Positions 1 to 5,720 of a DNA stretch of 5,820 bases are shown here, in pieces. Source of the DNA: an uncultured Collinsella sp. (GTDB lineage: Bacteria; Actinomycetota; Coriobacteriia; Coriobacteriales; Coriobacteriaceae); the NCBI GenBank assembly GCA_958412345.1, contig CATYSO010000040.1, positions 1 through 5,820 of the forward strand, read 5' to 3'. Below the pieces are notes generated by a model that was not told the DNA's origin, did not search any database, and saw only the letters and a list, made by a program, of their open reading frames with translations. A program made the translations under genes and the position numbers. Numbering within the stretch: the stretch's first letter is position 1; each line of letters opens with the position of its first letter.

Positions 1-13
1 AGCCGTGCAACGG

Positions 14-39
14 AAAAGAGCCGCCCTTTCGGACGACTC
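14..39 (-). terminator. Intrinsic terminator downstream of the ROK kinase gene
   Basis: Read on the minus strand this is a 9-base-pair stem, GAGTCGTCC pairing with GGGCGGCTC through two G-U wobbles, closed by a GAAA tetraloop and followed by TTTT. On the plus strand the two wobbles become C-A mismatches, so the structure is directional and fits a transcript coming from the ROK kinase gene that ends at 184. It lies about 145 bases beyond that stop codon, so the message would carry a long 3' tail that includes the 50-139 inverted repeat. The U-tract is only four long, which tempers confidence. Confidence 0.65.
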
Positions 40-49
40 AAACTGTAAT

Positions 50-139
50 GGGGCTGTTTTAGCTACCCTTTGACTGCCGACGAGCTATCTGGGCTGAGAC
101 ATGTATCGACCGTCACATAGGGGCAGCTAAAAAAGCCCC
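50..139. repeat. 90-base inverted-repeat element, REPIN-like
   Basis: The arms at 50-68 (GGGGCTGTTTTAGCTACCC) and 121-139 are reverse complements at 17 of 19 positions, with 52 bases between them. So long a match inside a 180-base spacer is very unlikely by chance. The size and layout resemble paired REP elements (REPINs), which are short inverted repeats mobilised by RAYT transposases; no such transposase is present here. It could also act as an RNA stem-loop in the 3' region of the ROK kinase message, because on the minus strand one of the two mismatches becomes a G-U pair. The 52-base interior shows no strong further folding and no gene. Confidence 0.5.
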
Positions 140-175
140 GTCCCAAATTGACTACCCTAGGAGCCCGGTCCCAAA
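134..175. repeat. Tandem imperfect 14-mer repeat after the ROK kinase gene
   Basis: AGCCCCGTCCCAAA (134-147) and AGCCCGGTCCCAAA (162-175) differ at one of 14 positions and lie 28 bases apart. On the minus strand they read TTTGGGAC followed by G-rich sequence, and the first copy met by a transcript begins only nine bases after the ROK kinase stop codon. The 134-147 copy overlaps one arm of the neighbouring inverted repeat. Function is unknown; the arrangement resembles the GGGAC repeat pair after the acyltransferase gene. Confidence 0.45.
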
Positions 176-183
176 GGACTGGT

Positions 184-1098
184 CTATTTGCTCAGGCGCA
201 TGGCTTCTTGTACGGCGCCGTAGAGGTTGGCGTCGTTGCCGAGCTCGGCAACCATGACCTGAGGCATGGGGATGCCGGCAAGAAAGCCCTCATAGCCCGC
301 GAGTGCCGCGGGCATCTGGCTGCGAAGCGCATCGATAAGCTCGGGATGGCACGAAATGCCGCCCGCAATCACAAACACCTCGGGATCGAGCACCGCCTGA
401 AGGTTCACGAGCATGGCATCGAATGTGCACGCATAGCGGTCGAGCGCACGCTGCGCCGCTTGATCGCCGGCCTCAATCCACTCGAAGACACGACGTCCGT
501 CTACGGCAGTATCTGCCGGCAACCCTTTCTCTGCCACCGCGGCGTCGCGCAGCGCACGCCAGCCGCCTGTGCCGGCAAACACGTTGTCCGGCGCCGCCGC
601 ACGCGTCACATCGTTGCGCAGAAAGCTAAACTCGCCCGCAAAGCCATGCGAACCGCGAAGGACGTGGCCATCGATAACGATGCCGCCGCCAATGCCGGTG
701 CCAATGGCAAGCACCACACCAATACGGTGCCCACGCAGCGCACCTGCCGCATATTCGCCGAGCGCGCAGCACTTTCCGTCGTTGTTGACCGCTACCGGAA
801 TGCCAAATCGCTCGTGCAGCATCTTTCCCAGCGGGCAGCCGTCCATATAGGTGAGCGCGCCGCCGCGATGGATGGTGCCGTCGGCATCGTCCTCATAGAT
901 GCCGCCGGGGGCGCTCACGCCCACAGCAGACACGCGGTCGCGGAACGGCTCAATAAGACCGGCGAGGGCCTCAACCGCTTCATCCGCCGTGTTGAAATCG
1001 GTCGGCAGGCTACCGCGCTCGCGAATGGAAAAATCCTCGCCCAGCACGGCCCACTTGACTGCCGTACCGCCCACATCGATGCCAAAGTACTCTTTCAT
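184..1098 (-). CDS. ROK-family sugar kinase lacking the zinc motif
   Basis: The 304-residue product is a cytoplasmic kinase of the ROK (repressor, ORF, kinase) family, expected to phosphorylate a hexose or amino sugar with ATP. It has no N-terminal helix-turn-helix, so it is an enzyme and not a ROK repressor. Visible landmarks are the phosphate-1 loop DVGGT (8-12), the catalytic Asp107 in VNNDG (105-109), the phosphate-2 loop GTGIGGG (132-138 region) and the HGFAGE sugar-binding motif (151-156). The family's CxCGxxGCxE zinc motif, normally just after HxxGE, is absent: residues 157-180 contain no cysteine. Similar zinc-less kinases include BglK-type beta-glucoside kinases, but the substrate cannot be read from sequence. 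I chose the ATG at 1098 because GGGAG lies four bases upstream; a TTG at 1128 would add ten residues (MAHLHLHGSS) encoded by a short repeat and outside the family's usual start. The gene follows the nucleoside hydrolase after 197 bases and probably has its own promoter. Confidence 0.93.
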   Translation of the reverse strand: MKEYFGIDVGGTAVKWAVLGEDFSIRERGSLPTDFNTADEAVEALAGLIEPFRDRVSAVGVSAPGGIYEDDADGTIHRGGALTYMDGCPLGKMLHERFGIPVAVNNDGKCCALGEYAAGALRGHRIGVVLAIGTGIGGGIVIDGHVLRGSHGFAGEFSFLRNDVTRAAAPDNVFAGTGGWRALRDAAVAEKGLPADTAVDGRRVFEWIEAGDQAAQRALDRYACTFDAMLVNLQAVLDPEVFVIAGGISCHPELIDALRSQMPAALAGYEGFLAGIPMPQVMVAELGNDANLYGAVQEAMRLSK

Positions 1099-1102
1099 GC
1101 TG

Positions 1103-1107
1103 CTCCC
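1103..1107 (-). promoter_or_regulatory. Ribosome binding site that sets the ROK kinase start
   Basis: GGGAG on the minus strand lies four bases before the ATG at 1098. It supports that ATG over the longer TTG-initiated reading from 1128, which would run through the ATGTAA hexamer repeat at 1108-1122. The DVGGT motif starts at residue 8 from the chosen ATG, as is usual for ROK kinases. Confidence 0.65.
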
Positions 1108-1125
1108 ATGTAAATGTAAATGCGC

Positions 1126-1146
1126 CAATAGCCTAGGCTCTTATTG
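1126..1146. promoter_or_regulatory. Palindrome in the ROK kinase leader
   Basis: A perfect ten-base palindrome, AGCCTAGGCT (1130-1139), sits inside a wider imperfect dyad whose outer arms are CAATA (1126-1130) and TATTG (1142-1146). It lies about 30 bases upstream of the ROK kinase start codon, within the probable 5' leader. It could be an operator or a small RNA hairpin. No regulator is encoded in the window, so the role is a guess. Confidence 0.3.
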
Positions 1147-1205
1147 CCCATGCAACCACAGGGGCCTCAAGCATATATTGGGTTTTAGGCTAACGGTCAC
1201 GTTCA

Positions 1206-1223
1206 CTCTATAAACGGCGTTTA
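1206..1223 (-). promoter_or_regulatory. Candidate promoter and LacI-like operator of the ROK kinase gene
   Basis: TAAACG-G-CGTTTA (1211-1223, plus strand) is a perfect dyad with six-base arms around one central base. Its AAACG/CGTTT half-sites resemble those of LacI-family operators. It overlaps a possible minus-strand -10 box, TATAGA (complement of 1207-1212). The block CTCTATAA at 1206-1213 recurs exactly at the predicted -10 of the ribokinase promoter (3326-3333). The matching -35 position (1230-1235, CTAAAA) is poor, so the site may need an activator or the promoter may lie elsewhere. An independent promoter would explain the 197-base gap before the ROK gene. Confidence 0.35.
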
Positions 1224-1295
1224 ATCTGTTTTTAGCAGCTAGTTCTACAAGTACATCAACAAAGTGGCTAATTTGGAACGGGGCGCAAGGGCCGT

Positions 1296-2270
1296 TTAGC
1301 CAAGGACGCGGGCCATGCGCGTCTTGAACTCGGAGAGAAAGCGCGGGGCGTCCACGGTGAGCGCCACAAGCGCGCTCTTATCGGGGTCGGCCACGCGGCG
1401 CTCATCGCAGATGGTGCGGCCGCGGTACTCGCCCAGCAGGTCAACGCGCAGGTTGCAGCCGAGTGCACCCACGAGCGTGGGGTCGATCGCCACGGCAACG
1501 GCCAACGGGTCGTGCAGCGCGCAGCCGCCCAAATAGGGCGCGTTCATCTCGTATGAGCCAATGTAGTGCTCGACCATACCCGCAAACGCGCAGCCCGCCA
1601 TGGTGCCCGAACCCGTCCAGCCAGCGATATCGCGGCGCGTGAGCACCACGCGATGCGTCACGTCCAGACCGACCATGGTGAGCTTGCGGCCCGAGCGCAG
1701 CACGGCGTCGGCGGCCTCGGGATCGCTTGCCATGTTGGCCTCGGCGCCCGCACTCACGTTGCCGGGCACGGTCAAGGCGCCGCCCATCACGACCACGCGG
1801 CCGATGGACATCATCGCCGCCGCATCGCGCTCCAAGGCAAGCGCCAAGTTTGAGAGCGGGCCGGTCGCCACGTAGACCAGATCGGGTCCATAGGTGCGTG
1901 CGGCATCGATCAGATAATCGACCGCCGCGTTACCATCGGCCGATGTCGCCCCCACCGGCTCGTAGGGCGATGCGGGCACGCTCGCGCCGCCAATGCCGTT
2001 TTTACCATGGATGAGCGTAGTGGACGCCGGCGGCGTATAGGGCTCGTTCGCCTTAATGGGACGATCGGCGCCCAGGTACACCGGCACCTCGGGTCGGCCC
2101 AACAGGTCGAGCACCGCCAGGCAGTTATGCGCCGACTGCTCGACGCGCACGTTGCCAAAGCACGTGGTAATACCGACGAGCTCCACCTCGGGGCTCGCGA
2201 TGGCGTAGGCGAGCGCCATCGCGTCGTCCACGCCCATATCCAAATCAAGGATCAGCTTCTTGGTTGCCAT
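1296..2270 (-). CDS. Nucleoside hydrolase (inosine-uridine preferring family)
   Basis: The 324-residue product is a cytoplasmic calcium-dependent N-ribosyl hydrolase that cleaves ribonucleosides to free base and ribose. The full family length is present. The N-terminal calcium and ribose site reads DLDMGVDD (9-16), giving the conserved Asp11, Asp15 and Asp16; methionine replaces the common proline of DxDPGxDD. Further landmarks are Asn40 in GN (39-40), HGKNG (88-92), TGPLSN (136-141), the ribose-binding stretch around Asn171, Glu177 and Asn179 followed by DPEAA (183-187), and His253-Asp254 in ALHDP, matching the catalytic His and calcium-binding Asp of Crithidia IU-NH. Whether it prefers pyrimidine (RihA/RihB-like) or mixed (RihC-like) nucleosides cannot be decided. 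The start at 2270 has GGAG seven bases upstream. It lies 30 bases after the ribokinase stop, so the two are probably co-transcribed and consecutive in nucleoside salvage. No convincing terminator follows its stop codon. Confidence 0.95.
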   Translation of the reverse strand: MATKKLILDLDMGVDDAMALAYAIASPEVELVGITTCFGNVRVEQSAHNCLAVLDLLGRPEVPVYLGADRPIKANEPYTPPASTTLIHGKNGIGGASVPASPYEPVGATSADGNAAVDYLIDAARTYGPDLVYVATGPLSNLALALERDAAAMMSIGRVVVMGGALTVPGNVSAGAEANMASDPEAADAVLRSGRKLTMVGLDVTHRVVLTRRDIAGWTGSGTMAGCAFAGMVEHYIGSYEMNAPYLGGCALHDPLAVAVAIDPTLVGALGCNLRVDLLGEYRGRTICDERRVADPDKSALVALTVDAPRFLSEFKTRMARVLG

Positions 2271-2300
2271 TGTTCTACTCCGCTTCTCCGTCTCAATCGT

Positions 2301-3263
2301 TTAATCAAACCAATGTTCAACTTCGGCGCGCGTGGGAATCGATTGCTGAGCACCCAGGCGCGACACCGTCACTGCCGAGGCGCGAGCGCCCGCGGCCATG
2401 CACTCAAAGAGAGGCAAGCCCTGCAGCCGAGCCGCCGCAAGTGCGCCGATAAACGTATCGCCCGCAGCCGTGGTGTCGACCACCTCACCCGAAAGCGCCG
2501 GCATGCGCAACAGCCCTCCGTTATCGCCGAGCGTAACCGACCCGGATCCGCCCAGCGTGATGACCGCGGCACCGGCACCCTTGGCGAGCAAAGCCCCAAG
2601 CGCGGCCACGCAGCTCGCGTCATCCGTGGGCAAGATGCCCGTCAGCGCCTGGCACTCGGTCTCGTTGGGACAAACCAAGTCGACCGCAGGCCACGCGCCC
2701 GCCGGCAAGTCGCAGGCAGGAGCCGGGTTAAAGATCGTATAGAACCCCAGCCTGTGGGCGCAAGAGAGCGCCGCGGCCGTGGCCATCAGGTCGCATTCGC
2801 CCTGGGCGATAAAGACGCCGCCGGCCGCCGGGGCGAGGTCGCAGATATTGGCGTCGAGCTCATCGGCCACCAGATAGCGCAGCGCGCAGGCAACGTCTTC
2901 GCCCGAAAGCGCATGGTTGGCGCCCGGCGATAACACGATGCGGTTGTCGTTCTCGCAGCGAATGATAGTCGCGGTGCCCGTCTCCACGTCGTCGCGACGC
3001 GCCACAAACTCAACGCCCACGCCAGCATCTTGGAGCCCCGCCACCAGTGCGTCACCAAATGTATCGCGCCCGACGGCGCCGATCATGCACGTGCGCGCAC
3101 CCATGCGCGCGGCGGCGACAGCCTGGTTTGCACCCTTGCCGCCGGCGTTGGTGATAAAACCGCTTCCGCCGACGGTCTCGCCCGCACGCGGCATGCGCTC
3201 GCACGCCACCGAAAGGTCCATGTTCATGCTGCCGAACACCGCAACGATGCCGCGATCTGCCAT
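2301..3263 (-). CDS. rbsK: Ribokinase (PfkB family)
   Basis: The 320-residue product is a cytoplasmic ribokinase that converts ribose and ATP to ribose 5-phosphate. The PfkB fold landmarks occur in order: GSMNMDL (11-17, sugar binding), GGKGANQA (41-48, signature 1), GAVGRDTFG (62-70), NPAPA (179-183), NETE (200-203, Mg/phosphate site), TLGGSGS (236-242) and DTTAAGDTFIGA (263-274), containing the anion hole and catalytic base Asp269. The tail SRLGAQQSIPTRAEV (301-315) is typical of ribokinases rather than fructokinases or adenosine kinases. The ATG at 3263 is chosen because AGGAGG lies five bases upstream; an in-frame start at 3296 would add eleven residues and run through that ribosome binding site. 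It is the first gene of a minus-strand operon with the nucleoside hydrolase, whose released ribose it would use. Its promoter appears to carry an operator overlapping the -35 box. No ribose transporter is adjacent, which suggests that nucleoside-derived ribose is a main substrate. Confidence 0.95.
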   Translation of the reverse strand: MADRGIVAVFGSMNMDLSVACERMPRAGETVGGSGFITNAGGKGANQAVAAARMGARTCMIGAVGRDTFGDALVAGLQDAGVGVEFVARRDDVETGTATIIRCENDNRIVLSPGANHALSGEDVACALRYLVADELDANICDLAPAAGGVFIAQGECDLMATAAALSCAHRLGFYTIFNPAPACDLPAGAWPAVDLVCPNETECQALTGILPTDDASCVAALGALLAKGAGAAVITLGGSGSVTLGDNGGLLRMPALSGEVVDTTAAGDTFIGALAAARLQGLPLFECMAAGARASAVTVSRLGAQQSIPTRAEVEHWFD

Positions 3264-3268
3264 GGAAA

Positions 3269-3274
3269 CCTCCT
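3269..3274 (-). promoter_or_regulatory. Strong ribosome binding site of ribokinase
   Basis: A perfect AGGAGG on the minus strand, within TGAGGAGG, lies five bases before the ATG at 3263. It fixes that start and rules against the longer reading from 3296, which would place this site inside the coding sequence. Confidence 0.8.
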
Positions 3275-3326
3275 CATCCGCGGGCTTTTTGCCCACCGTC
3301 GGCCGTCAATCGTATGCTTTCGCACC

Positions 3327-3355
3327 TCTATAACTTTAGTTCACTTTGATGTGAA
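3327..3355 (-). promoter_or_regulatory. Predicted sigma-70-type promoter of the ribokinase operon
   Basis: On the minus strand TTCACA (complement of 3350-3355, five of six to TTGACA) is followed after 17 bases by TATAGA (complement of 3327-3332, four of six to TATAAT). Transcription would start near 3320, giving a leader of about 57 bases before the ribokinase ATG. The -35 box lies inside the GTTCAC-N6-GTGAAC dyad, as expected for a repressor-controlled promoter. Confidence 0.55.
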
Positions 3356-3356
3356 C
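3339..3356. promoter_or_regulatory. Operator-like dyad over the ribokinase promoter
   Basis: GTTCAC (3339-3344) and GTGAAC (3351-3356) are perfect inverted six-base arms separated by TTTGAT. The dyad covers the predicted -35 and part of the spacer of the ribokinase promoter, so a bound protein would probably block RNA polymerase. It also lies about 50 bases upstream of the acyltransferase -10 candidate, so shared control is possible but less likely. The half-sites have the opposite polarity to the CRP site (TGTGA-N6-TCACA), so it is not a CRP site. The regulator family cannot be named from this. Confidence 0.5.
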
Positions 3357-3404
3357 GCGCGCTTGAGGTTGCGCCAGCAGCAAGCATTCACAGGAGCAGG
3401 CGGC

Positions 3405-3410
3405 TACAAT
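3405..3410 (+). promoter_or_regulatory. Possible -10 box of the acyltransferase gene
   Basis: TACAAT matches the -10 consensus at five of six positions and lies 39 bases before the acyltransferase ATG, a reasonable leader length. No good -35 hexamer is present 16-18 bases upstream, so this is a weak call. Confidence 0.3.
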
Positions 3411-3449
3411 GAATACGTGCTGATTATTCTCGTCATTGGATGATGTTTT

Positions 3450-5660
3450 ATGGAACAATTCCCGCAATCGAGCTCACGCGGCCGACGCCGCACGGGCAAC
3501 GAACCGGCGCCGCACGAACGTCCGCGGGCCGAGCGCCGCACCGGCGGCTCGCGACGCGCCCCGAGCCCTCATCGTGCGCCCGCCAACAAAGCGGACCATG
3601 CCAGCGCCGCCACCGCAGACCAGACGCCCGCTCGTCCCAAATCCCGCTACATCCCCGCCCTCGACGGCCTGCGCACGCTCGCCGTTGTCGCGGTGGTGCT
3701 CTATCACCTCAACCTCACATGGGCGCAAGGCGGCTTGCTCGGCGTCACGATCTTTTTTGTGCTTTCGGGCTATCTGATCACGCGCCTGCTGCTCAACGAA
3801 GTCGCCAAGACCGGACGCATCGACCTCAAGAGCTTCTGGATTCGCCGCATCCGCCGCCTGTTCCCCGCCGTAGTGACCGTCGTGGTGGTGACCTGCGCGC
3901 TGTGCACGATCTTTAACCACGTGATGCTCACCAAGATGCGTCCCGACATCCTGCCGTCGCTGCTGTTCTTCAACAACTGGTGGCAGATTGCGCAGGACGT
4001 CTCGTACTTCAACGCCTTGGGCGATCCCTCGCCGCTCACGCACTTTTGGTCGCTCGCCATTGAGGAGCAGTTCTACCTCATCTGGCCGCCGCTGCTGTTT
4101 GCCATGGTATCCATACATGTGAGCAAACCCAACACGCGCCGCGTGGTTCTGGGCCTTGCCGCGGTTTCCGCCGTCGCCATGATGGTGCTCTACAACCCTG
4201 CCGCCGACCCCAGCCGCGTGTACTACGGCACCGACACCCGCGTGTTCTCGCTGCTGCTGGGCGCTTGGATGGCGTTTATCCCCGATCGCGACTTGGCGCC
4301 CGTGCGCCTCGCGCGTCGCCTGGGGCTCGACCGCCTCGTCGCCAAGCACGACAAGAATGCCGAGGACAAGCAGGACGCGAAGGCCGGCAACGCAGCCGAG
4401 ACCGCCCCGGCCCAGCCGAGCACGCTCGTGCGCTTTTGGTCCTCGCCCGCATCCATCGATGTACTGGGCATCGTGGGCCTGGTTGGCCTTGCCGCCATGG
4501 TCGCGCTCACCAACGGCTACACGGCGTTCCAGTATCGCGGCGGCACGCTGCTGTGCTCCATCCTCACGCTCATGGTCATCGCGGCCTGTGTGCAGCCCCA
4601 AGGAATGGTGGCCCGCGCACTATCCGCCGAGCCGCTCGTATGGGTTGGCAAGCGCTCCTACAGCATCTACCTGTGGCACTATCCGCTGTTGCTGCTCATG
4701 AACCCGGTCGCCAATATCAACGATACGCCCTGGTGGCAGTACATTTTGCAGGTACTGCTGGTGGTAGCCGTCGCCGAATGCTCCTATCGCTTTATCGAGA
4801 CGCCGTTTAGGAAGGGCGCCTTTGGGCGCACTGTCTCCGAGTTCCGCGATGGCACCACCACGCCTGCCAACTGGGTGCGCGCGCATATTCCTGCGTGTGC
4901 CACTTGCGGCATCGTGCTTGTCATCGCGCTGGGCGGTCTGGTCTTTGTGCCAGAAACCTCCGCGCTCAGTGGCGAGGGCGCCGAAGTCCTCAACAAGGAA
5001 GCTAAAAACGCCGCGCCCACGGACCAACAGGCAGCCGACGACACCGACAAGGACAACGACGGCTTCCCCGATGGCTCCTACGACCTGCTCATGATCGGCG
5101 ACTCCGTGTCGCTACGTGCCGTGGACGCCTTTGACGGCGTATTCCCCCACAGCCACATCGATGCCGAAAAGGGCCGCCAATTCGATGCGGGCCGCGCGAC
5201 ATTTGAGGGTTATATCCAACAGAACCTTGCCGGCAAAATCGCGGTCTTTGCCCTGGGCACCAACGGCTTGGTAACCGATGACCAGATCGATGCCATCATG
5301 GCCGATGCGGGAGACAAGCGCATTGTCGTGTTTGTGAACACGCGCAGCCCGCAGCCGTGGGTGGGATCGACCAACCAGGCCATCGCCAATGCTGCCACGC
5401 GCTACAAGAATGTGCGCGTTATCGACTGGTACGGATACAGCGCCAACCGAAATGACCTGTTCGATGGCGACGGCACGCACCTGTCGACTACCGGTGTGAC
5501 CGAATATCTCAACTTGATTCACGACGCGGTCAAGAAGGATCTGCCCGTGCACCCCGAGGATCACGTCAACGACCCGCAGCCGGCAGCGGTGAAGTCCGCC
5601 ACCGACGCGCTTGTCAATGCCCTCGCCTTCAAGCCGCACAAGCTGGGCACCGACAAGTAA
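3450..5660 (+). CDS. OatA-like membrane O-acyltransferase with SGNH domain
   Basis: The 736-residue protein fuses an acyltransferase-3 membrane domain to a C-terminal SGNH esterase-like domain, the plan of peptidoglycan O-acetyltransferase OatA. The membrane part would move an acyl group across the membrane and the SGNH part would transfer it to an envelope polymer. Residues 1-65 are a basic, low-complexity cytoplasmic tail. The acyltransferase domain begins at YIPALDGLRT (67-76) with His86 in LYHL, followed by FFVLSGYLIT (102-111), RRIRRLFPA (132-140) and HFWSLAIEEQFYLIWP (198-213). About 10-11 hydrophobic helices extend to about 500, with a charged loop at 280-328. The SGNH domain (about 544-697) shows GDSV with Ser552, GTNG with Asn605, VFVNTR (627-632) and DGTH with Asp674 and His677, so the catalytic set is intact. 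The linker holds an Asp-rich motif (531-542) like a calcium-binding loop. The ATG at 3450 is the first possible start, since an in-frame TGA lies at 3441; its ribosome binding site is weak (GGATGA at best). The target could be another glycopolymer, as in OafA-type proteins. Confidence 0.92.
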   Translation: MEQFPQSSSRGRRRTGNEPAPHERPRAERRTGGSRRAPSPHRAPANKADHASAATADQTPARPKSRYIPALDGLRTLAVVAVVLYHLNLTWAQGGLLGVTIFFVLSGYLITRLLLNEVAKTGRIDLKSFWIRRIRRLFPAVVTVVVVTCALCTIFNHVMLTKMRPDILPSLLFFNNWWQIAQDVSYFNALGDPSPLTHFWSLAIEEQFYLIWPPLLFAMVSIHVSKPNTRRVVLGLAAVSAVAMMVLYNPAADPSRVYYGTDTRVFSLLLGAWMAFIPDRDLAPVRLARRLGLDRLVAKHDKNAEDKQDAKAGNAAETAPAQPSTLVRFWSSPASIDVLGIVGLVGLAAMVALTNGYTAFQYRGGTLLCSILTLMVIAACVQPQGMVARALSAEPLVWVGKRSYSIYLWHYPLLLLMNPVANINDTPWWQYILQVLLVVAVAECSYRFIETPFRKGAFGRTVSEFRDGTTTPANWVRAHIPACATCGIVLVIALGGLVFVPETSALSGEGAEVLNKEAKNAAPTDQQAADDTDKDNDGFPDGSYDLLMIGDSVSLRAVDAFDGVFPHSHIDAEKGRQFDAGRATFEGYIQQNLAGKIAVFALGTNGLVTDDQIDAIMADAGDKRIVVFVNTRSPQPWVGSTNQAIANAATRYKNVRVIDWYGYSANRNDLFDGDGTHLSTTGVTEYLNLIHDAVKKDLPVHPEDHVNDPQPAAVKSATDALVNALAFKPHKLGTDK

Positions 5661-5661
5661 T

Positions 5662-5708
5662 CCGGCAGCTAGGGACGTTCCTTTTATGCCGGCACCTGGG
5701 GACACTCC
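5662..5708. repeat. Tandem imperfect 20-mer repeat after the acyltransferase gene
   Basis: Two 20-base units at 5662-5681 and 5689-5708 share 16 positions and are 27 bases apart. Both follow the pattern CCGGCA-n-CT-n-GGGAC-nn-TCC. The first unit begins two bases after the stop codon. CCGGCA (5662-5667) also pairs with TGCCGG (5687-5692), and the first unit's core AGGGACGTTCCT is nearly palindromic, so a small hairpin is possible. The look is that of an extragenic repeat family; the function is unknown. Confidence 0.5.
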
Positions 5709-5720
5709 CGCGACGAGCGA

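Noticed and set aside
75..112. CTGAGA within GGGCTGAGAC, reminiscent of a TPP riboswitch core
   Set aside because: The second conserved TPP block (CTGATCTGG...) and the supporting stems are missing, and no thiamine gene follows.
165..182. Seven-pair plus-strand hairpin CCGGTCC-CAAA-GGACTGG as a terminator
   Set aside because: No clear T-tract follows and no plus-strand gene is seen upstream in the window; it may just reflect the repeat sequence there.
148..1113. Plus-strand reading frame of 321 residues opposite the ROK kinase
   Set aside because: It mirrors the ROK gene, has no recognisable domain and a composition typical of antisense frames in GC-rich DNA, while the minus frame carries all ROK motifs.
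1275..1298. Weak AACGG/CCGTT hairpin at the nucleoside hydrolase stop codon as a terminator
   Set aside because: Only five base pairs with a mismatched interior and no T-tract after it.
2007..2933. Plus-strand reading frame of 308 residues across the ribokinase and nucleoside hydrolase genes
   Set aside because: It spans parts of two genes with intact motifs on the other strand and shows only Arg/His/Ala-rich antisense composition.
3339..3356. CRP-type binding site
   Set aside because: The half-sites are in the reverse order (TTCAC-N6-GTGAA instead of TGTGA-N6-TCACA).
3474..4601. Minus-strand reading frame of 375 residues inside the acyltransferase gene
   Set aside because: No family motif is visible, and the opposite frame encodes continuous membrane helices and catalytic motifs.
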